A stretch of DNA of 64,000 bases from Gerris lacustris (Eukaryota > Arthropoda > Insecta > Hemiptera > Gerridae), in assembly GCA_951217055.1 (NCBI GenBank), contig OX578277.1, positions 103,729,511 to 103,793,510 of the forward strand. The letters are read 5' to 3'. Below, one piece after another: positions 12,426-21,970 of this stretch. The notes under the pieces are model-generated. The model was not told the DNA's origin. It saw only the letters and a list, made by a program, of their open reading frames with translations, and did no database searches. Made by a program: the position numbers and the translations under genes. The number at the start of each line of letters is the position of its first letter. Position 1 is the first letter of the stretch.

Positions 12426-12797
12426 ATGCCTCCCAAAGCCAGTGGTAAAGCCATCAAGAAAGCCGGCAAGGCTCAAAAGAACATTGTCAAGAGCGACAAG
12501 AAGAAGAAGCGCAAGAGGAAAGAGAGTTATGCCATCTACATCTACAAGGTTCTGAAGCAAGTTCACCCTGATACCGGTGTCTCCTCTAAGGCCATGAGCA
12601 TCATGAACAGCTTCGTCAACGATTTATTCGAGCGTATAGCAGCTGAAGCATCCCGTCTCTCTCACTACAACAAGCGGTCAACTATCACTAGCCGGGAAAT
12701 TCAAACAGCCGTTAGGTTACTTCTCCCAGGAGAGTTGGCCAAACACGCTGTCAGTGAGGGAACTAAGGCTGTAACCAAATACACAAGTTCTAAGTAA
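12426..12797 (+). CDS. H2B: Histone H2B (left outermost copy)
   Basis: A complete intronless 123-residue H2B. The N-terminal tail is Lys-rich ([18 protein letters not shown], then [11 protein letters not shown]). The fold runs through [22 protein letters not shown] and ends in the typical VTKYTSSK, which holds the conserved C-terminal lysine that is ubiquitylated in animals. It pairs with H2A in the nucleosome. It is transcribed away from H2A at 12181 and followed 50 bp after its stop by a histone stem-loop. The protein is identical to the two inner H2B copies, while many third codon positions differ (for example GTT/GTC and AAA/AAG), so the pairs are not recent copies of each other. Confidence 0.98.
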   Translation: MPPKASGKAIKKAGKAQKNIVKSDKKKKRKRKESYAIYIYKVLKQVHPDTGVSSKAMSIMNSFVNDLFERIAAEASRLSHYNKRSTITSREIQTAVRLLLPGELAKHAVSEGTKAVTKYTSSK

Positions 12798-12847
12798 GCC
12801 AAGCATTAAACTGACTGATTAAAAGACTGAGGCATGAATTAAAAAAC

Positions 12848-12863
12848 GGTCCTTTTCAGGACC
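12848..12863 (+). terminator. Histone 3' stem-loop of H2B
   Basis: GGTCCTTTTCAGGACC preceded by AAAC and followed by ACCA. Confidence 0.95.
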
Positions 12864-14688
12864 ACCAAACATAATCTTGTTCAACTAATTGTCGGTTTTG
12901 CACGTGATAATGAATACACGCATCTTGCCTCTGATTCTACTACGGCTGCAATTAAGTATTCTTCCTTCACTTCAGGCGAGGAATGATCGCTAATCGTTAC
13001 TAATGCAATGTTGTAACCTGCACCAGGGTTTAGCGTGCCACCCCTCCACTAGACGTTATAAGAGGAAAAGGGACAGACCCGAGAAGTTAGCCGGTTTTGC
13101 TCTCGCCCTCGCCTCTTCCTTCGGCTACCATCGCACTATTCCCCTATTCTAAGCACATCATTTATAACACCCACCAATATGATATAATTATTTTATTTGT
13201 CTAGTCTAGTCGCTGTGCAACCTTTCTGCTGTTATTATTATTGCTTTTTATGAAAATTACCACATATTATTCTAATCATTCTGTAATTCTATTACTACTT
13301 TTACTATTTTCTTTTGATTGATTTATTTTTATATAATGTCATTTGAATGATCAATTATGCGTTAGAGCGGCACAAATTGCGAATGTTACACCTCGATTAT
13401 TTTAGCCATTGCTTTACTTCTAAAGTTCTAAAATCTGCCAAGGATTGTAAAATCTGAATGAAATAAATTCAATACATGTATTATGTAAAATAAAAACTAG
13501 ACGAAAAGGTGAATAATGAGTGGATTAACTATGGCTGAATTATGTGTTTGTTTATTTTATTCTTTTAAACTATAAACTCATCACGATTAACAGTTAATTT
13601 TAATTTGCTTAATATTAAATATTTATAGCATTAGGATCGCTTTAATGATACAGCCACGCGATGCCTAGTTAACATGATATGTTAACTCACATAATATGTT
13701 AACATCACATATTATGTATTATGTAAAATGTGTTCAACAGGTGATTGTTTTCGATTTCCAACCAAATCAGATTTATTTTCATCAATATCTCGGAAAACGG
13801 CTTATTAGATTCGTATTTAAATGTACTAAATTTTTAGAATTTTTTAATCAGAATCGTCGGAACCGTTTTCGAGAAGTAATGTTTTTCCACGTATCTTCAG
13901 GGTTTTTGGGGGATGGTGCCCCCCAAATTTGGAGCTAAAATTAATTTCTCGATTTCACCTCGGGGTATGATTTTTCTGAACATGTATGCCAAATTTCGTC
14001 AAAATCAGCCCAGTAGTTTAGGCTCCACGCTTCTGCTCAGACGACAGACAGACATTTTTCAAAAATCACTATTTTGGACTCAGGGGACCTTAAAACGAGT
14101 AAATCCATAAAAATCGAATTTTCGCAACATAGGCTTTTTAAGAAGTCGTCTTCTTTGGTCCCATATTGTACGTCGTCAATTTTCTCTTTGTTTTTAAGTT
14201 CCATCAAAGTTTGTACGAAGTCTTACTTAGCATTTTTAGATTCACTTCTCTTTTTAAAAGATTTAAGGCAGAACTTTTCTACATAATACTTTACATTGTG
14301 TGCACCAAAAAAGATCAATTAAATAATTACGCTTATCTCGGAAAAAATAGTGCGATTACGCTCTGAGCAAGAGTGGATCCTGGTGTGACGAGGCATGCTC
14401 TTTCCTAAATATCCCTTTGTCTTAATAGTTATTTAGACATGGAAATGTACTTTCTCCTATGTATAAGAGTATTAAAACCTCTTTGTCTAATTATCTGAAA
14501 AAGTCAAAGGGATACTTAAATACTTAGTCCCAAGAACTTTGGGACAAAGGAGTATCGTTCTTCTGTATATTAGATTTGTCTTAATACGTAGTTAATCTCA
14601 GGGATATTAATCACATTTACATACTGAGATGAGTCGTATTACTTAGGTACATCAGCGCCAAAAAGAAACCCTGTTCTCATTCATACTT
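12864..14688. other. H2B-H1 spacer; outer palindrome boundary
   Basis: No gene found. The left palindrome arm starts at 13536. 13668-13720 is rich in short AT palindromes (GTTAACATGATATGTTAAC). 13860-14110 looks like an interspersed repeat of a kind common in insects (ATGTATGCCAAATTTCGTC, then a CAGACAGACAGAC tract). Its open frames have no recognisable domains. Confidence 0.6.
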
Positions 14689-14795
14689 GACCCACTGTTT
14701 TAGGCATTATTTAAGCTCTCTGTTACTATATTTTATATACAAATTTGCCGAAGATCTGATTATTCAAAGGATGTCCGTTTCCCACCCTTTATTAT
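14689..14795. mobile_element. IS630/mariner-like terminal fragment
   Basis: The reverse complement (GGGTGGGAAACGGACATCC, then AATAATCAGATCTTCGGCAA and GAGAGCTTAAATAATGCC) resembles the end of the element at 63513-63640, including the AAAACAGTGGGTCA tract. It is an end fragment without coding sequence. A mirror copy is at 58716-58822. Confidence 0.6.
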
Positions 14796-14847
14796 ATTAG
14801 TAACGAATTACCACGTCACATAAGAACCATCGAGACAAAGAGTTGGT

Positions 14848-14863
14848 GGTCCTGAAAAGGACC
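14848..14863 (-). terminator. Histone 3' stem-loop of outer left H1
   Basis: GGTCCTTTTCAGGACC on the minus strand, 30 bp after the H1 stop, followed by ACCAACTCTTTG. Confidence 0.95.
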
Positions 14864-14893
14864 GTTCAACATTGAAGGGTGAATGATGATAAC

Positions 14894-15514
14894 CTACTTC
14901 TTTGATGCTTTCTTGGGGGCCGCGGCCTTCTTGGGCTTAGCTGGAGACTTCTTGACCGTGGATGCCTTTTTGCTGACGGTGGCCTTTTTCGCTTTGGGTG
15001 CCTTAGGTTTGGTAGGAGTTTTTGTTGTTTTCTTTGCCTTGGGTGCGGTTGCTTTCTTCTTGATAGCGGCCTTTTTCGGACTACCAGCAGGCTTGGCCTT
15101 CTTCTTCTTCTCAGAGGCAGCTTTGGGGACTCGAGTCTTTTTAGCGGGTGCGCCTTCGGAAGCTGCCTTGGCTACCTTGAATGAGCCTGACGCTCCTTTG
15201 CCTTTGGTCTGGAGAAGCGTACCGGCGGCGACGGCCGCTTTGAGGTACTTCTTGATGAACGGTGCAAGTTTCTCTGCATCGATCTTGTAAGTAGTGGAGA
15301 TGTACTTTTTGATGGCTTGGTTGGAAGAGCCACCCCTCTCCTTCAAGGCGGCGATCGCTGTCACGACCATTTTAGCCGTGGGAGGGTGGGTCGGCTTTTT
15401 GGAGGCAGCCGAGCCGGAGGAGGCCTTCTTCTTGGAAGCAGCGCTGGCTTTGGCTTTCTTCGGGGAAGCCGACACAGGGGCAACACCCTGTACTGCAGCA
15501 GCCGAGTCAGTCAT
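14894..15514 (-). CDS. H1: Linker histone H1 (outer left copy)
   Basis: A 206-residue intronless H1. The N-terminal tail is rich in Ala, Ser and Lys. A winged-helix globular domain follows, about residues 41-115 ([50 protein letters not shown]). The C-terminal tail is Lys/Ala/Pro-rich with repeated PKKA-type motifs, and binds linker DNA. The frame is intact and a histone stem-loop follows. The upstream region is abnormal: 21 bp before the ATG begins a 125-bp fragment of a histone-mimic LTR, and farther up lies a solo LTR in the opposite direction. Its native promoter may therefore be displaced, and whether it is expressed is uncertain. The mirror copy is a pseudogene at 57997-58617. Confidence 0.95.
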   Translation of the reverse strand: MTDSAAAVQGVAPVSASPKKAKASAASKKKASSGSAASKKPTHPPTAKMVVTAIAALKERGGSSNQAIKKYISTTYKIDAEKLAPFIKKYLKAAVAAGTLLQTKGKGASGSFKVAKAASEGAPAKKTRVPKAASEKKKKAKPAGSPKKAAIKKKATAPKAKKTTKTPTKPKAPKAKKATVSKKASTVKKSPAKPKKAAAPKKASKK

Positions 15515-15535
15515 GATTCGTTAGGTGTTGAGAAG

Positions 15536-15660
15536 TGATACGGCCTGGTTTGTGGAGGGCCGTGTCACGGGGGTGATGATGGTCCTGCAAAGGACCGTTG
15601 GGCCTGGTAGGTCGGAGGCCAAGGTGGCGAAGGTGCTGGTGGTCCTGGAAAGGACCGTTT
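15536..15660 (-). mobile_element. Fragment of histone-mimic LTR (3' end, 125 bp)
   Basis: Matches the first 125 bp of 17592-18050 with a few substitutions and stops abruptly after ACCGTTT. In the LTR's sense direction this is its 3' end. It carries two histone-like stem-loops (GGTCCTTTCCAGGACC at 15641-15656 and GGTCCTTTGCAGGACC at 15581-15596) on the same strand as H1. It lies in the 5' flank of the outer left H1. Confidence 0.85.
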
Positions 15661-15719
15661 CATCTCTCGCCTAGTCGGCCTCTTTAACTTATGATTCCTT
15701 TAAAATTTCTCCAACCTAG

Positions 15720-16407
15720 TGATACCGTGAGTTCGCCCTGCTCTCTCAATTGGCGCAAAGTCAACCAGGTTATTCAAATCCCAGGTATGTGATTGGTTGT
15801 CCAAAGAGAGAGATCCGAACCAATCAGGTTCAAGCTTTTTCCCACGTTCCTATATAAGGAGCGCAAAATCGAAGCTAAGACGCATGCATGCTCCCCAAGC
15901 CAAAACAACCTCAGAAGCTCCGAGAGCCAGAGTGCGGCTCCGGCCCCTCTGGCAAACAGTCAGACAACAGTGAAGCCAATCTACCACAGTCATTTACTCT
16001 TCTCCATCTCTCTCTTCAGGCTCCCACTCCATCCTGGGACCTCGGCCTCTCGAGAACCTTCACTCTCTCAACTCTGCTTGTTTGTTGTCTTCACCTTCCC
16101 ATCTCTCTACTCTTCGGGAGCAGTCCTTTTCGCTGTGAATAGCTCCCTTGCGCTGTCTCTAAGGAATTTCTAGCGCTTGGAAGGGAAACCGACCTTGCGC
16201 TGTCCTTGGAGAATTTAGCGCTTGGGATCTGTTGGCAGTGGAAGGAGAGTTTTTCTGGCGGCTTACTGCGCTGGCCTAGCGGCATTAGCGAGGTAAGTCA
16301 CAGGGAACTCCCCCTGCATCCCGAAGAATCCCTAAACGGTCCTTTTCAGGACCACCGCAAGTTTGTTTCGCCGCAGATACATCGCGACCCACTTTCGCGC
16401 CGTATCA
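15720..16407 (+). mobile_element. Solo LTR with histone stem-loop (left)
   Basis: A 688-bp solo LTR beginning TGATACCGTGAG and ending GCCGTATCA, flanked by the 4-bp target duplication CTAG (15716-15719 and 16408-16411). In its sense direction it has ATTGG and CCAAT boxes near 15793 and 15819, then TATATAAGG near 15851. A long untranslated region follows, with a strong splice-donor match GAG|GTAAGT at 16292/16293, then a perfect histone stem-loop at 16338-16353. About 54 bp remain after it. No AATAAA is seen. A second insertion of this subfamily is at 50955-51645. Confidence 0.92.
16338..16353 (+). terminator. Histone-type stem-loop inside solo LTR
   Basis: GGTCCTTTTCAGGACC preceded by AAAC and followed by ACC, the same as in the histone genes here, but located in the retroelement LTR. 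Confidence 0.9.
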
Positions 16408-16435
16408 CTAGATTCGCCATCCAGGCCATGGACCT

Positions 16436-16690
16436 TGGGCCTACCGTCGACCCTAAGTGGTTTGTCGCCGAGCCTCTTCTAACACGGAATATTTGTCCTC
16501 AGAAAATTCTTCACGTGAATCGTCAGAGGTCTGCCACTACAGAGAAATGTCATCGTCCTGAACGTTCTGGCACGATTAAAACGGACAAGTGACTAATATG
16601 TGCCTCGCAGGGACCCTAACTTCAGTTTAACGGGGCGAATCTTCAAGTTATTCACTCTCGTACCGCTAAACGGCACGTCTTTCTCACTCA
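16436..16690 (+). other. Conserved block upstream of H1 (outer copy)
   Basis: Aligns with the block upstream of the inner H1 (reverse complement of 34418-34663, mirror 40785-41030). Shared stretches include GTCGCCGAG, CCTCAGAAAATTCTTCAC, GAGAAAT and CGCTAAACGG. About 34 codons align without indels to a common TGA, but substitutions fall at all three codon positions, so coding selection is doubtful. It could be an H1 regulatory region or a decayed exon. Confidence 0.45.
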
Positions 16691-16852
16691 CTTCATCGTG
16701 CATCAGGCCGAAGACGGGATCATCGGAAGAACAATATAATTGCTTATCTACGGCCTATATTTACGACGCTGCGGCTGAAAAATGTGCCAAACTTTAAAAG
16801 GCGGCAATGTCGGATCGAGGTCCAGGCAAAAAACCACGTTTAGTACGAAAAA

Positions 16853-17092
16853 TTGATCCCGTTCGACATGTCCAACTACTATTATAAGTATTCGCATTCC
16901 TTACGCTTACCTGGTTTCATAAGTTTACATACTGCGGAGTTTCGCTGGCATATTAATGATTTACTTCGTTCCAATTACTCGGACGTTAAAACTAAGTTTG
17001 TTTATAAGGATGTTTTATGGGTTTTTAGTTCCGGGCAAATCGATAAAAACTGTCAAACTCGTTCGGCATCGCAGTGTGCATTTACTCCTTAA
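16853..17092 (+). CDS. Unidentified small open frame
   Basis: A 79-codon open frame with no family I recognise. It starts within a second frame that opens at an ATG in good context at 16807 (MSDRGPGKKPRLVRKID) and runs 26 codons. A candidate splice acceptor (TTTTATTTTCAG) lies downstream near 17146, and AATAAATAAA near 17226 could be a poly(A) signal. The same frame is kept in the right arm (56185-56424) with one Gln to Pro change, while the 16807 start is cut off there. The two frames might be pieces of one spliced gene or chance. I would not assign a function. Confidence 0.2.
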   Translation: MIPFDMSNYYYKYSHSLRLPGFISLHTAEFRWHINDLLRSNYSDVKTKFVYKDVLWVFSSGQIDKNCQTRSASQCAFTP

Positions 17093-17591
17093 ATCGTGTA
17101 TAACTAACTTTGTATTTTGTCGTCTCCTTTTATTTTCAGTGAATACCAACATCAAATATGCATATACAATTGTAACGTCGACATCTATAATTTTACCGGG
17201 AATGTAATTTCTAGGTTATGATTTAATAAATAAATGGAAGAGCTCTTACGAGGTTGCAAGGGGCCTGAAGACTAATTCATTTCCGTGTGTAGTCCGACCT
17301 ACTGAAACCCACAATAAAATAACACCACAATGTGTAACCAGGAATTGTTAAGTACTATAATTATATGATATTATTTATTATAATTTATAATAACGGTCCT
17401 TGGTGTGTAACTACCAATTTGCGACACAACTAAAAAGAAAGAGGAAGAAGAAAATAAGAAGATAAAGAAGAAAGAAAACATACACTAAAGTCTCAAGAAG
17501 GAGTTTACTGAGTGCACAACCACCAAACGTGTAACCACAACCTTACGGAATGTTCGCTTGAGGGAATGGAATGGCTACTCTAATCTCATCT

Positions 17592-18050
17592 TGATACGGC
17601 CTGGTTTGTGGAGGGCCGTGTCACGGGGGTGATGATGGTCCTGCAAAGGACCGTTGGGCCTGGTAGGTCGAAGGCCAAGGTGGTAGAGGTGCTGGTGGTC
17701 CTGGAAAGGACCGTTTGGGTGTCGATGAAGGGTCAGGGTCTCAAGTCAAAGACAACACGGTGTGAGCTTGAGGTGTGGGCGACTGGAGTGGCAGTAGAGT
17801 GGTGGAGTTCGGGTGGCCTCTGAGCTTTGATGAAGCTCAGGAGGAGGTCTCTGAGCTTGGAAGAAGCTCAGGACGGGTCTATCTTCTGCCTCGCTGGGCA
17901 GGGTATATATAGGAATTCAATAGGCGAAAGAGAGGGGCAAGGACCAATGAGAGAGCTCGGAACGGGAAAAGCTCGCTTCTCATTGGCCCGGCCTATTGAA
18001 TGATGGTTTAACAAAACTAGGTGTTTTCTGGCTTGAGTCGGGCGGTATCA
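17592..18050 (-). repeat. 3' LTR of gag-only element
   Basis: In sense it has CCAAT and ATTGG boxes, then CCTATATATACC, then about 200 bp, then two histone-like stem-loops near its end (17697-17712 and 17637-17652). The gag frame stops 34 bp inside it. Confidence 0.93.
17637..17712 (-). terminator. Tandem histone-like stem-loops in LTR
   Basis: GGTCCTTTCCAGGACC (17697-17712, preceded by AAAC, followed by ACCA) and GGTCCTTTGCAGGACC (17637-17652, preceded by CAAC, followed by ATCA). Stems are perfect; the loops are UUCC and UUGC instead of UUUC, changing the third loop base. Confidence 0.85.
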
Positions 18051-19903
18051 ACTCCCCCAACACCCCAGACAGAAAACACCTCGTGTAAGAAAGGCCGCGA
18101 TTTGCCACTCGCCTGTGCACTCCAGTGTCCAAACAGTTTATTGGAATTAAAATACAACAACTTTACATACAATAGATAGTAAGGAGTGATGACGGGTGCG
18201 AGCTGCGGAGAAGGCACAGGCTGGGAGTCACGTTTCGGGTGGATGAGTGGCGACGGCTGCGGCGGAAGTTCAGGATGCTGTAGGGCGGCAGGCTGTGTTA
18301 AGATGACAGTGTCCGGTGATGGAAGGACAGGGTCAGGTGGTGGAGGGACAGGGTCAGGTGGTGGAGGGACAGGGCCAGGTGGTGGAGGGACAGGGTCAGG
18401 TGGTGAAGAGACAGGGTCAGGTGGTGGAGGGACAGGGTCAGGTGGTGGAGGGACAGGGTCAGATGACAGAGGGTCCGGGTCAAATGATCGAGAGTCTTGG
18501 TCAAGGTCCGGTGGATGCGGAACAGGGCCAGTTGGAAGAGGGTCCGGTGGCAGAGGGTCAGGTGGATGCGGGACAGGGCCTGGTAGAAAAGAGACAGGAG
18601 GTGGTGAAGTGAGTGCTAGCTGTAAGGGCGAAGGAGTCTTCGACGATAGCCCAAGCTGCAGGGGGAGCACTGGCCTTGGGGACGGACAAGTCTCCGGCAG
18701 AGGTACATCAGGCTTCGGAGGGTGCGCTGGCTGTAGAGGTAGCGCTGAGTGTGGGAGCAGAGGAGTCCCGGGTGGTAGCACAAGCTGCGCTGGAGGATGT
18801 ACAGCAGGCTGCGGAAGGAGCACTGGCTGTGGGGATCGAAGTGTCTCCGGCGGTAGCACTGGCTGTGGATGTAGCGCTGGCTGTGGAGGTAGCGCTAGCT
18901 GTGGGGACGGAGTAGTCACCTGTTGTAGAGGTCCAGCTGGCTGTGAAGTGAGGGCTGGCTGTGGGGAAAGGGAAGACCATGGTGGAGTGAGAGGTTCCAG
19001 AGTCTGCGCTGGGTGACCTGTTTGCGGAAGGAACGATGCCTGCGATGTTTGCATCGTCGGTGGAGGAACAGATGGCAGGGCAGGCTGTTGCGACGGCATG
19101 GCAGCGTATGAGGGCCAGTTTGTGTGAGGTGGCCAGGCAGGTTGAGTGTACCCACCGTACGTTGGGTAGCTGGGCGGCGTAGAGTAGCCGAGCGGTGTAG
19201 AGTTGCCTGGCTGAGCTGTGTACGGTGACCAAGCAGGTTGCTGTGTCGGCAGAGTAGGTTGCGGCGTCGGCAGGGCTTGCGGAGTCGGCAGGGCTTGCCG
19301 CGTCGGCAGGGCTTGCGGCATCGGCAGGGCTTGCGGCGTCGGCAGGGCTTGCTGCGACGGCAGGTCAAGGTGCTGCGACGGCTGGGCAAGGCGCTGCGAC
19401 GACTGGGCAAGGTGCTGCGACGGCTGGGCAAGGTGCTGCGACGGCTGGGCAAGGTGCTGCGACGGCAGGGCAAGGTTCTGCGACGGTAGGGTGAAGTTCT
19501 GCGACGGCAGGGCAGGTTGCTGCGATGGTTTTCCGAATCGCTCGCTGAGACGTTCCTCCAAGTGCTCTAACGTTTCGTCAATGTACCATGTTTTCTCCCA
19601 CCAGGCTTTCGCAGCGCCGGTGAGCTGTTTCAACGCAGCGAAGAATTGTCTCTCTCCAGTGATGTTCATGGCCTGGAGGTGAATCCTGATGTCTCGAATG
19701 AACGCAGCCAGGTCCTCGTTTTCAGCTCCGGAGAAGCAAGGCAGCGGCTTGCTCATGTAGGGGTGCATCGGCACTGCCCAAGGCGGGTGGTGATACGGAT
19801 AACCGTATGGTGGATAACCATAGGTGGGGTATCCGTACGGTAGATGAGGGTACCCAGGCGGAGATTGCTGAGGAGGGGCTGATGAATGGTGTGGACAGTT
19901 CAT
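18017..19903 (-). CDS. Gag-like protein of non-autonomous LTR element
   Basis: From the first ATG the frame encodes 628 residues; an upstream in-frame GTG would add four. Residues 1-50 are rich in Pro, Tyr, Gly and His (PYGYPTYGYPPYGYPYHHPP). Residues about 54-126 resemble a Ty3/gypsy capsid (FSGAENEDLAAFIRDIR, AKAWWEKTW, ERLSERFGK). The rest is low-complexity: SQHLAQP-type repeats, ALPTPQ repeats, then a Pro-rich tail with many DPVPPPP units. No CCHC knuckle is visible. The protein would assemble particles that package the element RNA; enzymes must come from elsewhere. The coding DNA is GC-rich against AT-rich surroundings because of its minisatellite repeats. A shorter, frame-shifted C-terminal copy lies at 56433-56835. 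Confidence 0.8.
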   Translation of the reverse strand: MNCPHHSSAPPQQSPPGYPHLPYGYPTYGYPPYGYPYHHPPWAVPMHPYMSKPLPCFSGAENEDLAAFIRDIRIHLQAMNITGERQFFAALKQLTGAAKAWWEKTWYIDETLEHLEERLSERFGKPSQQPALPSQNFTLPSQNLALPSQHLAQPSQHLAQPSQHLAQSSQRLAQPSQHLDLPSQQALPTPQALPMPQALPTRQALPTPQALPTPQPTLPTQQPAWSPYTAQPGNSTPLGYSTPPSYPTYGGYTQPAWPPHTNWPSYAAMPSQQPALPSVPPPTMQTSQASFLPQTGHPAQTLEPLTPPWSSLSPQPALTSQPAGPLQQVTTPSPQLALPPQPALHPQPVLPPETLRSPQPVLLPQPAVHPPAQLVLPPGTPLLPHSALPLQPAHPPKPDVPLPETCPSPRPVLPLQLGLSSKTPSPLQLALTSPPPVSFLPGPVPHPPDPLPPDPLPTGPVPHPPDLDQDSRSFDPDPLSSDPVPPPPDPVPPPPDPVSSPPDPVPPPPGPVPPPPDPVPPPPDPVLPSPDTVILTQPAALQHPELPPQPSPLIHPKRDSQPVPSPQLAPVITPYYLLYVKLLYFNSNKLFGHWSAQASGKSRPFLHEVFSVWGVGGVDTARLKPENT

Positions 19904-19994
19904 GATGGGCGCCACTGGGTTTTACACTCCCAGAAGTGATGTTCGACTAGCAGAGCGTGGGTGGATGTGTGAGCCCCAGGTTGGGCCGCCAATA

Positions 19995-20453
19995 TGATAC
20001 GGCCTGGTTTGTGGAGGGCCGTGTCACGGGGGTGATGATGGTCCTGCAAAGGACCGTTGGGCCTGGTAGGTCGAAGGCCAAGGTGGTAGAGGTGCTGGTG
20101 GTCCTGGAAAGGACCGTTTGGGTGTCGATGAAGGGTCAGGGTCTCAAGTCAAAGACAACACGGTGTGAGCTTGAGGTGTGGGCGACTGGAGTGGCAGTAG
20201 AGTGGTGGAGTTCGGGTGGCCTCTGAGCTTTGATGAAGCTCAGGAGGAGGTCTCTGAGCTTGGAAGAAGCTCAGGACGGGTCTATCTTCTGCCTCGCTGG
20301 GCAGGGTATATATAGGAATTCAATAGGCGAAAGAGAGGGGCAAGGACCAATGAGAGAGCTCGGAACGGGAAAAGCTCGCTTCTCATTGGCCCGGCCTATT
20401 GAATGATGGTTTAACAAAACTAGGTGTTTTCTGGCTTGAGTCGGGCGGTATCA
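19995..20453 (-). repeat. 5' LTR of gag-only element
   Basis: Appears identical to 17592-18050, implying a recent insertion. Its paired histone-like stem-loops are at 20100-20115 and 20040-20055. A transcript starting here must pass them before reaching gag. Confidence 0.93.
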
Positions 20454-21003
20454 ATCTAAAACTCATCATCACCAGATCTAATATTCAATATAGTATTCCT
20501 AAACCTGCTGGAAATTCGGAATCGATTAAAGTTTAGAGCGGGCTATTGAATTTGAATTCCTACGTTTACGCTGCTTCGTGGGATTGACCAATGATTAAAC
20601 CTTTTTTTCTTTAGATGAATTGATTAAGATTAGGAACTCTTCACAGCCACAGCCCTGTTTGAAGCTGTTATAATTTCAAACATTATTAATGTGCTCACGT
20701 CAAATGCTGTAAAAATGTCAAAATATGCTGTCGTTTTCTCTCATCTTCACAGAAAAATAGCTCCTACCCCCAGTACACCCTTAAATAAAAACACACTGGT
20801 GGTTTAATTTAAAGAAAAAAAAAAAAAAAATCTATAATGGTCTAACCACAATATACCGGTTGATTTGGAAAAACCCGTCATTTGCAACATTGAAATTATC
20901 AACAAGAAATTATGGTAAAGAAAAAAAAAATCAACAGTTTGAGTAGGTTACGCAATTTTATTAACTGTATCGACAGACAAGAAATCATGGAAATTATGTA
21001 CGA

Positions 21004-21577
21004 GATAGGAGAGAGTTAGTGAGGTATGGTCTAATGCTAATGAAAAAACATTGTTTAACCAACTAGTTTCGTAAAATATATTTACAGGGTAGTATATATC
21101 ATCAGGGTTAACAAATAAGGACAAAATACGAGGCTATAATATAAGTTTCATGGTAAAGTTTGGAATATAGCTAAGTAAGATTGAAGAAAACAGAGTTTAA
21201 GGATTGGATTAGTTAGAGTTAGAGGAACAGAAGGGTGGTGAACAAAATGGAGATGAAAGGATTAACAGTAAGTGACCAGATAAAGGTTGTAAATTAAGGT
21301 ATGGGTAAAAAGGTGGTTGGTTTCCTTAACTTAAAGATATTACCAAAAACACTTAAAAACTAAAACAACAAAAATATATATTGCTCCTTAGGTTAACTAT
21401 AAATTAGACTCTATTGAAAAATCGAAAGGCAAGACTAGAAAGGAGAAGAGAAACTTATATTATAGTCTCGTATTTTGTCCTTATGTGTTAACCCTGATGA
21501 TGTAAATATATTTTACGAAACTAGTGGGTTAAACAATGTTTTTTCTTTAGACCATACCTCACTAACTCTCTCCTATC
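21004..21577. repeat. Fold-back repeat, about 130-bp arms
   Basis: 21004-21151 (GATAGGAGAGAGTTAGTGAG...) is the imperfect reverse complement of 21451-21577. The arms differ by two short insertions in the left one. The interior has no coding potential. Confidence 0.8.
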
Positions 21578-21659
21578 TATACTTTAACGGTTGCTAACTT
21601 AAATTTAATTATGTACGAGTATGAAAAATCAAAATAATAATAATGAAGCTCAAGAATGC

Positions 21660-21970
21660 CAAGGATGGCCTTAGCATATTCAAAAAAGTCACGGTATGGT
21701 GTGCAATCGCGAGATTTGGCGTTGTTGGGCTGCTCTATTCTTTTTTTTTTTTTTTTTTTGAAGAAAGCGATTGAACCGTCACGGTGACTTCACAACTGTA
21801 TATGGCAATGTTGAGAAATTTTTCTTCGGCCAGAACTGCGAAGAAACAGTCAACCTCCTCTAACCATATTTATGGTTTTAACAGCCAACCTCATACGGCT
21901 CTTGAATGAACATCGCCGAAAGTTTCCCGTAAGGGTCATGCCATTGCCATCATCGCAATTCCGAGTGAAA
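21660..21970 (+). pseudogene. IS630/mariner-like transposase remnant
   Basis: Reads VTVWCAIARFGVVG, a typical strand before the second catalytic region of insect IS630-type transposases. It then meets a 20-base T run and continues in changed frames with TVTVTSQLYMAMLRNF-like pieces and stops. The N-terminal half is missing, replaced by the fold-back. It is not functional. A mirror copy lies at about 54173-54483. Confidence 0.65.

Larger units (their letters stand above)
17592..20453 (-). mobile_element. Complete gag-only LTR retrotransposon with histone-mimic LTRs
   Basis: A 2862-bp element whose sense strand is minus. Two 459-bp LTRs (17592-18050 and 19995-20453) look identical, beginning TGATACCG and ending CCGTATCA in sense. 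The target duplication is ATCT (17588-17591 and 20454-20457). After the 5' LTR comes a candidate primer site TTGGCGGCCCAAC; before the 3' LTR is a purine tract GTTGGGGGAG. The only long frame is gag-like; no protease, reverse transcriptase or integrase is present, so it must be mobilised by another element. The mirror arm holds the empty site (55686-55689), which proves the ends and shows that the insertion is present in only one arm. Confidence 0.93.

Noticed and set aside
16206..16592. 128-codon open frame crossing the solo-LTR boundary
   Set aside because: It joins LTR sequence with host sequence across the target duplication, so it is chimeric chance coding.
18186..19016. Long Gly-rich open frames opposite the gag gene
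   Set aside because: They are antisense readings of the Pro-rich repeats in the gag-like gene; the capsid motif is only on the minus strand.
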